From assembly GCA_965178125.1 (NCBI GenBank), contig OZ237765.1:310001-374000 (forward strand): DNA of 64,000 nt. The letters are read 5' to 3'. Made by a program: the position numbers and the translations under genes. This DNA is from Bilabrum cf. latius (taxonomy: Eukaryota; Bigyra: Bicosoecida; Bigyra; Bicosoecida). Shown piece after piece: positions 1 through 11,192 of this stretch (the first letter of the stretch is position 1; every line of letters starts with the position of its first letter). The notes under the pieces are model-generated. The model was not told the DNA's origin and ran no database searches. It saw only the letters and a program-made list of their open reading frames with translations.

Positions 1-1343
1 TCGTGCTCGGGGCTCCCAATGTCCTTGAGCCTCGCTGGATCCGCCATGGGGTGGTCAAAGAGGCCCGTGGCGAACTTGAGGGAGAGCACACGGCAGACGG
101 ACAGGTTGATCTGCTCCATGGTGACCAGCCCAGCGTCCAGCGCGGGCTGCAGGTAGGCGTACCCCTGGTACTCCCAGGGGGCACCACCTCCCTGTAGGTC
201 CTGATCCACGCCAGCCCGCAGCGCGGCTGCCGCAGCGTGGGCCATGTCGGGTACAACTCGGAATGGTACGAGGTTGTCGATGTTGCGCTCGTCTGTGATG
301 ACCATGCCCAAGCCGGAACTGCCGCCCAGCCGCAGCTGGCCGCGCAGCTGATCCGTCAGCATCTTGCGGTTTGCGTGCATTGGGATCCCGTTGGTGGTCT
401 GGTGGCTGGCCATGACGGCCCTTCCCCCCGCCCAAGCGAACCTTCGCCAGGGCTTCAGGAACACCTCCTGCACCGTCTGGTTGGTCGTCTCGGCAGCAGC
501 AGCATTCAGGCCCCCGGCAGCGTCACCGTACCCCGCGAAGTGCTTGCCCAGCGCGGCGATGGTGCTGTTGACGCTCGGGAGGTACCCCTATGCCCCCAGG
601 GGAGTGTTGGGGCCCTGCAGCCCCTCCACCACTGCGGTTGCAACGTGCGCTGACAGGGTTGGGTTGGGGCTGTACCCCTCGCTGAAGCGGCCCATGCGGG
701 CGTCCATGAAGAGGTTGATTACAGGGGCGTACCCAGTGTCTGCAAGCGAGCGAGCGAGCGAGTGTGTGAATCGGGGGAGAGAGGACTGGGGCTCAGATAT
801 CGTGCATACGTGAAGACGTTAATGAGGAAAACATAGATGCTTACCGGCCCCGATGGCTCTTGCTTCCGTGGCAATGGCCTGCGCGATGCTCTTCCACAGC
901 GTCCGGTTCCAGCTCGAGGCCTGGCCTGTGGGTGCGGGAAACACGACACCTCCCCAGGTGCCCGAGTGCAACGTCTCTGACTGAAATGAAACGGGGATTT
1001 TAAGCCTAGCCGACTTCAGTACGGCCTCCTGCACGCGATTGCGCTGGTACTGAATCTGCTCGATGGTGGCATTCACCTTCCACTGGCCAGTCATCCAATG
1101 CATTGACGCAGCCCCGACCGACGTGTTGCTGAACTTGTCAATAATTTCTTGGGCTGGAAGCGTGTAAACACTCCAAAGCTGTTTAATTTTCTCCTCTGTT
1201 GTCATCCCCTCCATCAAATCTGCTACGCGCTCTTGAATAGGCCTTGACGCATCCATATAAGCCGGATTGACACTTGCAGCGGCATCTGCCATCGCTACTG
1301 AACACCCAAAGAAGGCTAAGCATGCGCCCGCATGCAGAGTCAT
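1..1343 (-). CDS. Glycoside hydrolase family 3 (beta-glucosidase-like), partial at C-terminus
   Basis: Secreted or vacuolar glycosidase that would hydrolyse beta-linked glycosides. The ATG at 1343 follows an in-frame TGA and opens a hydrophobic signal peptide (LAFFGCSVAMADA). Exon 1 is 845-1343, a GT-AG intron spans 740-844 (gtaagc...ttgcag), and exon 2 runs from 739 off the window edge. GH3 landmarks in order: RVADLMEGMTTEEKIKQLW near the N-terminus, the IPVSFQSETLH segment, VINLFMDARMGRFSEGY, KHFAGYG, and GMVITDERN, which holds the Asp expected to be the nucleophile. One in-frame TAG (588-590) lies in a variable loop just before the KHFAGYG region. The C-terminal GH3 domain is outside the window. 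Family call is firm; substrate is unknown. Confidence 0.85.
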
Positions 1344-1798
1344 CGTTGATCACGGTGTAATGTGCAGGATCCGTGTCGAAGATCGACGCGCCAGCCGCGC
1401 TGTCGCCCGGTTCCGCAAAGAAACCCAAATATACCAGGGAAGGCCTGGGCAGGATGTCAGCATGGGCACAGCTTGAAAATACTTTATTCAACGTAGCGGC
1501 TGCACTGTTGGTTTGAACAGACACCTGTGCAGGTATCCAAACAAGATCCTGTGACTTAAGTCGCACCAACGGCAACTACCGTATTCTAGGTTGCACCAAG
1601 GAATACAGCCATCTCCAAAAGCGCCATAATCATTTCCTATAATGAGGTTGGTAGCGATACCTCGCAAATGGAGCCATTGGACTGTACGGTTGTAGTGGAA
1701 GCTCAACACGAGCTCCGGCACTTTGACAACAATAGCATATACATTTCAACACAACATGATGCCCCTATCGCGCACCAATCCGTACTGACTCTATTAAA
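1344..1798. other. Intergenic, no gene seen
   Basis: This 455-bp stretch separates the GH3 start from the end of the TmcB-like gene, both on the minus strand. A minus-strand open stretch at 1488-1721 has no recognisable motif and no matching splice partner. It probably holds the 3' UTR of the upstream gene and the promoter of the GH3 gene. Confidence 0.5.
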
Positions 1799-4700
1799 TC
1801 ATCGCCTGGACCTCTTCACCGAGGTGTGGCCGGTGTAGTCGTTGATCATTGCCCGGATTGACGGCACGCCCTTGATCACAGCTTCGGGGAAGAGCAGCAG
1901 CGTCGCCCGGACTGCGAGAGAGGGGCAATAGGGATTAAAAGCGGTAGGATTGCATGTCTCAAGCTCGATCAGACACAGCCTAACTAGCGCCGCGCAATGG
2001 CGCGAAGAATGCGACCATGCTAGCTTGCCACGAAGTTACGCTCACTCCTCTTGATTTCCTTGTCGAGCTGCACAATGGCTGGCCTGTAGATGAGCACAAA
2101 GAACATGCCCAGCACCACAAGCGAGAAGAACGTGGCCAGGGACAGCCACAGCTGGAAAAACCTGATCCTATCAAGCGAGTCGTTGTACATGAGCTCGGCG
2201 CTCTACTTGAGGCTGTTGCCCAAATAGGCGAACGAGAGCTTGCGCAGCAGCAGCATCCGAGGGTCGGAAAGCCTCTCCTGCGAAAAAAAAACCGAGACAA
2301 AGGCAAGAAAAATTAAAAGGTGCTGCATGTTCACACCAGGCAGGGCGATGCCAGAGGGGCGGCGCGCGCGACTCCCATGCCGGCTTTGCGCCATCCCCTG
2401 CAGGCAACACCGAGACCAGGAGCGGCTACCGACAGGACTCGAGCGGCGGACCGTGCTTGACTGCTGGGAGAGTCTTGTGCTTGGCGAGGGTGTGACTGCC
2501 CGATGGGGGATGAATGGAGTGAGAGTGCATGGAGTGGGAGACGAGAGCAGCCAGGTCCAGGAGGGCATGTTGGCTGCCGGGGCTGCGGGAGTTGCGGTGT
2601 CAGAGCTCAGAGGGTACGAGACTGGGACAGGCAAAACTGGGCAGGGAGGGCGGATTGAAGCGGCACCGAGTGCATTTGCATGCACCACAGTGCAGTGCAG
2701 CCGCGGCTCGGCAGCATGGAGCCATTGAGCCTCCGTGCCACCAAGTCGCGGCTGCGCCTGCCCCAATCACCTTCCCTGACAGTAAGCTAGCCTGCCCCGC
2801 CCGCCCGCTCTATCTCTCTCTATCTCTTGCTTCCTCCCCAACTCACGGACGGGGTGCGGTCGGGACACAGCAGGGTGTTTCCTGGCATGGGGATGCCCTC
2901 GATGCCTCCGAAGCAGAAGGCAAACTGCGGCTCTGCCCCGAACAGCGTGCGGACCGTCTCGACCCCGGTGAAGTGCTGCTGGCCGTAGACAGCCGTCCGC
3001 CTAGCGCCGGGGTACTCGAGAGATCGGATCAAACCGCGGGGGTGCTTGCCGTCCGGCGTGGGGTAGTTACCGCTCGTCTTGAGCTCGGAGGTGTCGGGGT
3101 CGTCGTCCATGGCGTCAAAGGCGTCCATGTAGTACTCGAAGGAGGTCACGGAGGGCTCGTGGCTCGCTTCTTCCGTCGCGAGGATGTCGGTGAGGCTTGT
3201 CGATGCCGCGTCGGACATGGCCCGAGGGGCGGCGGAAACATGTTGCGAGCTGGAATGAAGCGCAGTTTCGGAATCGTCACGAATGCTGTCGGATGCGAGC
3301 CCCTCCCGGGGTTTACTCACCTCTCTGCTCCTCTGGACGTCGTAGTCGCGACTTTGCGTGGGCTCAGCCAAGTTCAGCTGCCTCGCGGCTACCGGAAGAT
3401 GTGCCTCTCCGAGCTAGGTCGATTGGTTACCTGCGAGGTAGTTCATTGGATGCTGGCCTTGCCCATGGAGGGCATCGGCGGCCGCTCCTTGGAGATCGCT
3501 CCCCGCAGCGTCCGCATGCACACTGGTGTCCATTCTGCGCGCGGTGCCGTTCCCCGTTGCGTTGCTCGGCGGCGCCACAAGGACCTCGTACTGCCTCTCG
3601 TGGAGCACCTCCCTCGACACCGATGCGAACTCGATCAGGGCAGCATGGGCGCCGCTCTGCAGCAGCCCGTTGTAGAATGTGAGGCAGCGCGTCCTGCTGA
3701 GCAGCGTGGACGTGACGATGGCGTGTCCGTCAAGGAGCTCGTCGATGTCCGTGTTCTCCACGTTCAGGTTCAGGCTGGTGACAGCCGCGGCGATGTCCTC
3801 CGGCGCCAGCTCCGCCGTTCCCATGCATCCGTCAAGCAGCATTAGCTCGGACTACTTTGTGGAGTCTAGCAAAACTGCCCTTAGATCGAAGGGGTAATCG
3901 CTTCCGTACATGAGCTGGTCGTGAATCCACAGCAGGTCGTTGGCGGACTGGTCCCCCCTCGCGCATGCCTAGGCGGCCCACACGGGGTCTTCGGCTCCCA
4001 CGCACTCGGACGTGAGGTACTCCGTGTTGAGCAGGTAGGTGCGCCGCTGCTGCATCTGCAACACCCCGTTGCCGTCCTGCCCCGCCCTGCCCCTGACGAT
4101 CCTGCTCCACATAAAGATGCCAACGTAGAATCCCATGAAGAGCAGCAGAGGGAGAAGGAAGCGCATAAGCAGGCGAAGGTACACGAGCCCGCTCTTCTTG
4201 AACTCCCTCTTGCGCTCCTTGAGCTTCAGCCGAGACCAGTCCAGCACGCCGCCCTGCCCGGCCATGCCGCCCGCCTCGGACCCGTCGTCGGACTCACCCT
4301 CGTCGCTGATGTTCTCGTCGTCCTCGATCTCGGCCAGCATCTGGTCCAGCTTTTTCTGGCATTGCGTCCGGAGAGATCGCACGACGATGGAGGGAACTGC
4401 GAGGAAGAGGACGAAGATCTGGTCCTTGCTGGCCTCCACTGCCAGCGTGATGGGCACGATGACAGCGAGGATGACCACAAGGAGCAGCCCGATGCTGCTC
4501 CCCAGAATACCGATCTCGACCACCTCAATGGTCTGAAAGTATGCCTTAGTGCCGGCCTAAGCAAGGACGCTCGACCGGTTGAATGCCTCTGCGAGCGCCT
4601 CGGGCCCGTTCGTCAGCACGTACCACGCGTCGGCCGATTCGCCGGCCCACGCATTGCGGCCTTGCTGCGCGGCTTGCAGCCCCTTTGATATGAACTCCGT

Positions 4701-7700
4701 GCCCGCGCCCAACAGCGGCAGGTAAACGGTCCTCTCGCTCCTCACGATCGCCCCGCCGGACACGTCCACGTCACCCCCCTCGAGGTTCTTGACCGCAACA
4801 GAGTCCTGCGTGTACAGGTCCTCATGCTCCTGGATGCTGCGGGTGGCCTTGAAGAGCTTGTCGTGGATGACTTTCATGTCGAGGAGGGTGTCCGTGAAGG
4901 TGCTCACTGTCAGGTTGAACTCGTCCGCAGTGGCCGGGATGTGTCCCTCTGCCATCAGCTAAAGCTGCTGCGCTGCGAGCACGGAGTGGTGCAGGAGCAC
5001 CTGCCTGCGGCCCTCTTCCTCGACCAGCTGCAGCTCGGTGGTGAAGTTCCCGAACAGCCAGCGAATCACCACCACGCTTGCCACGTTCATGCACGCGATC
5101 AGAGCGAAAATCCACAGCAGAGCCACGTAGAGCCGCCACAAGCCCGGTTCCAGCTGCCCGCTAGACGCCGAGATGGTCCTCCGCAGCTGGGTCATGGAGC
5201 TGCCACGGCTCCCAGCGCTGCTCACCGAGCCGTGCTGGGAGCCGTGCTGCGAGCCCCCAAATCCCTGACTAGATCCGCCATCGCTGCCTGCATCAGACAG
5301 CCTATCCTTGCTCTGAAGGGACACCATAAGCTCCTTGGGCGGCTGTCCAATGGAATCGTGCCTGCGCATGGCATTACTGATCGACCCAGAGCCCATGCTG
5401 ACATCGGAATCGGTGCTTGCCCGCCTGCCGGCCCTGCGGCGCTCCTGCCTCTTGCGATGTGGCGGCGGCCTGCGGCGACCCTGCGGCGAGTCGTCCGAGT
5501 CGGACCCTTCTCGCGCTTCCATCTATCTCTTTCGTTCTTCGTCCTGTCTTGTCCGCAGCAACAACTCGTCAAGGTCGCTCGGGTCGTTCGTTGACTCCAT
5601 GTCGAAGCTGACAGCACCGTCCCGCTTAGCGATTCGTTTGAGCTTCGAGTCTTTCCGCGAGAGTGCACTGGTGAGATCTCGGCCGCTGTCGCTGAGCAGG
5701 CTCTTGCCAGTCTGCATGGAGCCTCTGCGATTTCTAGCGCGATCAGCCAGCTCACTTTCGGATCCTCCTTCCGAGGGCAACTCGCTACCGATGGCGGACG
5801 CAAGGGAGATGAGCGGGCCGGGCTCCGACACCCTGCGCTTGCTCTTTGATTTTTTCTCCTTCTTGCTCTTGTTCCTCGACTTGCTGGACTCTCGCTTGTC
5901 CTTCTTGTCCTTGCTCTTGCGCCGCCCCTTGTCCTTCTTTGGCTTGCGGCGGCTCCCGCCGTCAGAGTCGGAGTCGGAGCCAGACTCATCCGAGCTGGAT
6001 GAGGCATCGCTGCTGCTGCTGCCGCTGTCCGTGTCAGACCCGCTGCCACGCGCCCGACCAGAGCTCGAGATGGACCCGCCATCTGACGAAGACCCGTCAC
6101 TGCCACTGCCAGAGTCGTCGGATTCGGAGCCGGAACTGCTGGATGACGAGGAACCATCCTCCTTGGCCTCCTCGTCGCTGGCCACACGCACGCTAGCGTC
6201 CGAGCCAGAGCTGGACTTGGATTTCTTGGATTTCTTGGACTTGGAGGATGATCGCTTGCTGCCTTTTTTCTCCTTCCTGCTGCTCTTGCTCTTCTTCCTA
6301 CTCTTCTTGGACGATGCCACCTCACCGCTTGCAACTGGATCTGCTAGCGACAGTTTCCTTCGGCTCGACCCGCTCGCTGCCTCCCCCAGGTTCCGCCGAG
6401 AGCCCGAGGAAATAGAGTTGGCGGCCTTGATGCTATTTGCGGCCTTTCGCATCTCTTGCTGCAGGGACCTTCGCCAGGACACCACGCACAGGTAGTCCAC
6501 GGCGGTCGGCTCGCCCACGCGGCGGAACCCGATCCCATGCCCCCCCGCCCCGGGCTCGGAATCGCCAGCCTGCGCCTCCACGCTGACAGGCGTAATCTGC
6601 ATGAGGACTTCTGCCACGAGCGTCTACCGGCCTGACTGGCCCTTCCTCGAGTTGATCCCGTTGGTCTCCATGTACTGGGCGCTCACGTTCCTGAGCTCGA
6701 CCTTCTGGCGGTCGCTGGCGTTCTGCCTCCTGCGGCGGTACAGGGCAGCGGCGCTGACTGCTGAGGCCCCGCCAGCCTGCGAGGTGCCCTCCTGCCCGCT
6801 CTTGAAGCTCATGAGGCTGCCCCCGCCCACGCTCTGGGTGTCATTGTCAGCGACGCTCGCGCCCGAGCCCACGTGACCGCTGACACCTGTCCCGCCGCTT
6901 GCACCGCTCAGCCCAGACCGCTGGGATCCACCGCCGACGCTTTGCCCATCGTCAGACCCCATGGCCCCCGATTTCATGGCAGCCCAGCAGCTTGACACCA
7001 TGTCCCGGGGCTGGGGGAAGAACCGGTCCAGCATTACGCGCCCGCTCTTGACGTCTTGCGAGCTGATGCCGAAGGCAGCCATCGAGTTGGCGCAAGCTCC
7101 CGTCACCTGCATAGTCCGGCTCAAGAAGAGGAGGTAGCCATCCTGCGTGGGCGGCATCGCCTGCATCAGCCCGCCGAACCCCTCGTCCATCTGTCGCACC
7201 GCCAGCAGCATCGGGAAGATATGCCCGGACTTGTGGAGGCCAAACACCTGCCTTGTGGAGTTCAGCATGCGCTCCCTGCCGCTGGCAAGGTAGCCTTGGA
7301 GGAATCGCTGGTGCAGCGAGTCGATTGGTGACGGGAGAATGACGTCGACCTGCTTGTCCATGAGCTCCCGGCGAGTGTAGCCGAACATGCGAAGCGCGTT
7401 GGCGTTCACAGTGACAATCGCCCCCAGCCGATCGGGTTGATCCGACGACACGATGACTGCAACATTCTCGCTCGAAGCGTCAATGTCTGTCGAATGATCC
7501 ATGAGTCGAAAGTCCGCGGAGCGCTCGGCGTGCAGGCGCGACATCTCTTCCTGCGAGTGCATGGAGAAGGTACCGGGGGTGTGGGAGCAAGCGGTGCGAC
7601 AAGACGATGACAGGTTTTGCGCATTGATGGGCGAGGAAAGTCCTTGAGCCCGTAAGTGACCAACGGCTTCCAGCAAGGCACTATGCAGTGCAGCGGCGGG

Positions 7701-9534
7701 CATGGGCCCTCAATCCTCACCTCGATTGTCTCTGCCTCTTCAAGCAGCTTGTTCGCCTTGCCTGGGTTGTTGTTCACCTCTAGAAGGAATCGGGCGTATG
7801 AACGCAGCACCATAACGGACCGCGAGTTGATGCGGAGCAGCTGCATGAAGCTCGTCTCGCTCTTGGCAACTGACTCTGCAATCTCCGCCCCTACGCGGTT
7901 CAGCACGCCGATATCCGGATGTTTGTTGAGGAGCTCGGCCCAGAACTCGACCTGGTGTCGCCTCGCCCTCAGCTCGCTCTCCTGCGCCTCCCCGCGGTAC
8001 TTCTCGAACCGGACTCTCGTGATGACGTTCATCTTCGCGGCACCAGAAGAATCATCCGCCTCCTGTAGCTGCTTGCGCCTCGAGTAGATGATGAAGGCCT
8101 CGTCCATGGCGGGCGACTTGCTCTCTGCGCTTGCCAGGTGGTTGATCTCGAGGTGTCGATTGCCCTTGTACGTGCTGAGGTAGTGCGCGATGAAGAGGTG
8201 CAGGATGCTGCTCTGCGGGAAGAACTCGACGCTCTATGCGAAGAGGTTGTCCACCTCACGCACCGTCTCTATGCTGCCCTCGTCATCCTCGTCGTCCTTG
8301 CCACCAGGCCCGCTGCCCGCCTTGGAACCGCTGCCTCCTTTGCCCCGCCTACGGCTCGATGTCTTCTGCCCCGTGAGCATGCCCCGGTTGGAGTGGTGCG
8401 CGCCTGCAGACCCGTTAGCGCCCAGCCTCTGCAGCAGGAAGCGAGCCCTCAGCTCCACGTCAAAGGCACTAGAGAGCTCTTGGCCCTCGCCGAAGCGCCT
8501 CCACTTCTGATCCGCAGCGGCCCAGCCCGCGAAAAATACGAACAGGGCCCCCATCAGGAATGCGAGGGACGCGTTGCTGACCTGGTGGTGGCTCTGCGCC
8601 TGCGCCACGATGGTGCAGATGGAGGCCCATGCGTGCACTGCACCCAGCCCCGTCTGCAGGCAGTTCACCCACGGCTTGTAGAAGGGCAGGTACATCCAGT
8701 ACATGGCCACCCACGCGATGCCAGCGCCAAGGGAAGGCACGATGAGGACCCACGGGCTGACCCAGTCGCTCTGCGTGTACAGGAGGGTGAGGAGAGCTTT
8801 GAGCAGGATGACGGTGACTTGCACCCTCCCGTGCACGCGAGCCCCGACGTTCGAGCTGAACGGGCTCCGGTCGAAGAAGGTTGCCACCACGACCGCTGCG
8901 ATGATAGGGGAAGAATAGTCATGAAAATCGGTCGCTACATTGGTACTACAGTCGCATAGCACCGAGCCGGCCGATTGCTGGGCCTTGGCCATGGGGCTCA
9001 AGCGGCGGAGAGCACTCCATTGCGGGTTTGCTCACCGGACAAAATTGCAAATGCAAGCGTTACGATCGATACAATCGTTACCATTGTGCTGTGCTCGCCC
9101 CCCCAGCACTCCCAGTCCGTGCCCGGCCAGGTCTCGCCACCCCTGCAGCGGTACACGCTCATCATGAGCGAGGTCAGCGGGATGAACAGGACGGTCGTGC
9201 TGACGTGCGCGGTCGTTCGCAGTATCTTTAGCGGCCATAGCACGTGGAACCGGTCGTTTGCGAAACTATAGCCGACCCATCCAGCACACCCGACCACTGA
9301 GAGAATCCAGGCCAGAGCGAGGAAGAAGGCTGCGAGCCGAAGGGCCGGGTCAAACGAGCCCAGCGCATTTCCGGCAGATAGCACCGATAGCAGCACTGCA
9401 ACTCTCGACATGATCGGGTCCTAGGCCCATGCAAATGATTGCGTTCGGCTCAGAGGGAAGGACAGCATCTGCAGCCAATCCAGCAGCATGAGAACGAGCA
9501 TTGCAAGCCGCGAGCTCGTCGTATCCTTGGCCAT
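1799..9534 (-). CDS. TmcB/TmcC-like multipass membrane protein with PAS domain
   Basis: Large polytopic membrane protein of the tiny-macrocysts (TmcB) type found in protists, possibly a sensory or signalling protein. Five exons join in frame to 2,263 aa: 9036-9534, 7721-8895, 2847-7550, 1977-2277, 1799-1911. Introns (140, 170, 569, 65 nt) are GT-AG. Order: N-terminal transmembrane helices; a TPR/HAT-like block (ending MVLRSYARFLLEVNNNPGKA); a PAS domain (IVTVNANALRMFGYTRREL); a very Ser/Lys/Asp-rich linker (about 5800-6360); then C-terminal transmembrane segments and a conserved-looking end (ATLLLFPEAV). Twelve in-frame TAG codons (for example 8234, 6624, 5523, 4959, 4557, 3969). Real stop is TGA at 1799-1801. 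The ATG at 9532-9534 is the first in frame, but sequence upstream to an AG at about 9560 also reads well, so a further 5' exon is possible. Confidence 0.75.
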
Positions 9535-11192
9535 GCTGAAGAGCACTCCAAAAAGTCCAGACTGCAGTAGTGATCAGCAGTGAAGGTGTACCGAAATGCC
9601 CAGAGTGGCTCGAACCGCAGCATAGCAAGACGGCCGGACCCAACGCAGCTTCGAACAATCTATTTTGCTGGGCATACTCATTTAGAAAAGGAGTCTAAAC
9701 GTTTTAAAATAATAGCACATCATGTTAAACGCACCTTGAATGACCTGCGAATGGCAGACAGGGTGAAACAGGTTGTTCTGAAGTGTAAGCTCGCCGGTGC
9801 CCTTGTTCGGACTTGCAATCTACCAGTCGTTGGCGAACGAATCAACATTTGATACCTCACTTGTACACTCGTTCGACGTATGAAACGCTTTGGTCCTGGG
9901 CAAGCTTCGCCAACGCGGATGCCTTCCCAGAGTCATCTCCCGAGAGCGCCATCCTTTACGTCACTTCAGCTGCACCTCGTTGGGCCCGGTACGGGCAGTT
10001 ATATTTTTGGAGCAGTGTGCAACACTGATTCACAGTCGCGAAACAAAAAATGCCTTGGAAACTACTCGCAGACCGCGCCTGCAACGCGAGACTGCAAAGA
10101 TATGAAGGTGCATTTCTCGTCGCAAAACGACAAGCCAAATCTGATTAATTCTGAAGTACACGGTATAAAACTGCAAGCAAAGGCATGTCTTGTTTACACG
10201 CCTTGCTAGGACACCCAATGTCAGTAGGCACGGTTGTACTCACTGGGACCGTTGTTTTCGCTGTGCTAGGTGCAATTGCTTGCTGCATCGGTGCTGCCCT
10301 GCATGGACGTGGACGCTTCGACAAGTAGGACGTTCAGTGAGGCGTATTCTGGATGATTTTACAGCATTGCACAGCTCCACAGCTCTACTGAGTTGCACAA
10401 CACCTGTTACTTTCGCCGCAGAACGTATTATGTCATGATTACAATGTCGGCCGTCGGTATGTGGCTAGTTTGGTTCTGCGTATGGTTGCACCAGCTGAAT
10501 CCTCTGATCAATCCAATATTGGTGGAAGAATGAACGCGCGAGTAGCGCCCAGTTCATCCACAGGTTAAACGAGAGGCATACAGATGACATTGCGTCTCAT
10601 AACACACATGTGCCGACCCCTGCAAGTATTGGCATTCGCTGCACATTTCTGTCGCTGCTGAATTGATCAGCTCTACGATACAGTGGGTCTCGCGCCCACA
10701 GGTTGCAGTACAGGGATAAGTGGGGCACACGTGAGTGCTTGACAGTCTTTGGGTGCTGTGTTTGGCAGAGTTGCTTGGCTAGTGATAGCCTCGCATATGC
10801 TACTAGTGGCAGCGGCAGCCTGTCCAGGTGGGAGGCTGAGATAGCGGAGACTTGATGGATAGCACACAAGGTGCATCGGAGTATCGCGAATCCTACGTGC
10901 TATGTTTGGGGCGCGTACCCTGAGCCCATTCTGCAAGCCTACAGGAGGCTCTGCGCTGGTCAACTGCGTACCAGTGGGTCTCTGGTCGCTAGGTAGGCCA
11001 CGCCAGAGCATTTGGTGCCCCCCAATCTGGGCACCGAGTTGTTAAAGGGACGCAGTTGTAGTGATTACAGGCAAAATAATATTTTCAGTAAAAGCCCAGT
11101 TGCCCATGCATCATGATCAGTGCCACATCGTTGAATGGATCACACTGTCACATCCTGAATTGATGATGCTAAGCTTCCATACCCGTCACACA
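9535..11192. other. 1.66-kb gap without a recognisable gene
   Basis: This is the longest gene-free stretch in an otherwise packed window. Even with TAG read as sense I find only short frames: plus 9580-9852 and minus 10673-11011. Neither has a family motif or splice context. The promoter and perhaps a first exon of the TmcB-like gene should lie in its left part, and the 3' UTR of the channel gene at its right end. A short inverted repeat (GGTGCC...GGCACC) lies near 11011-11033. I saw no tRNA or other RNA gene. Confidence 0.4.

Noticed and set aside
1969-1976. TGA at 1969-1971 as the end of the TmcB-like gene
   Set aside because: A donor at 1976 joined to the acceptor at 1912 adds a 113-nt exon with a family-like end (LLLFPEAV) and makes the total coding length divisible by three.
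5335-6495. Plus-strand open frame of 386 codons opposite the TmcB-like gene
   Set aside because: It is the complement of the Ser/Asp/Lys-rich linker and has no domain. The minus strand continues into conserved sequence on both sides.
9580-9852. Plus-strand frame with a basic helical C-terminal half
   Set aside because: It overlaps the likely promoter and 5' region of the TmcB-like gene and matches nothing I recognise.
10673-11011. Minus-strand frame of 112 codons
   Set aside because: No motif and no splice context; reading through its TAG meets TGA after one codon. Too little to call a gene.
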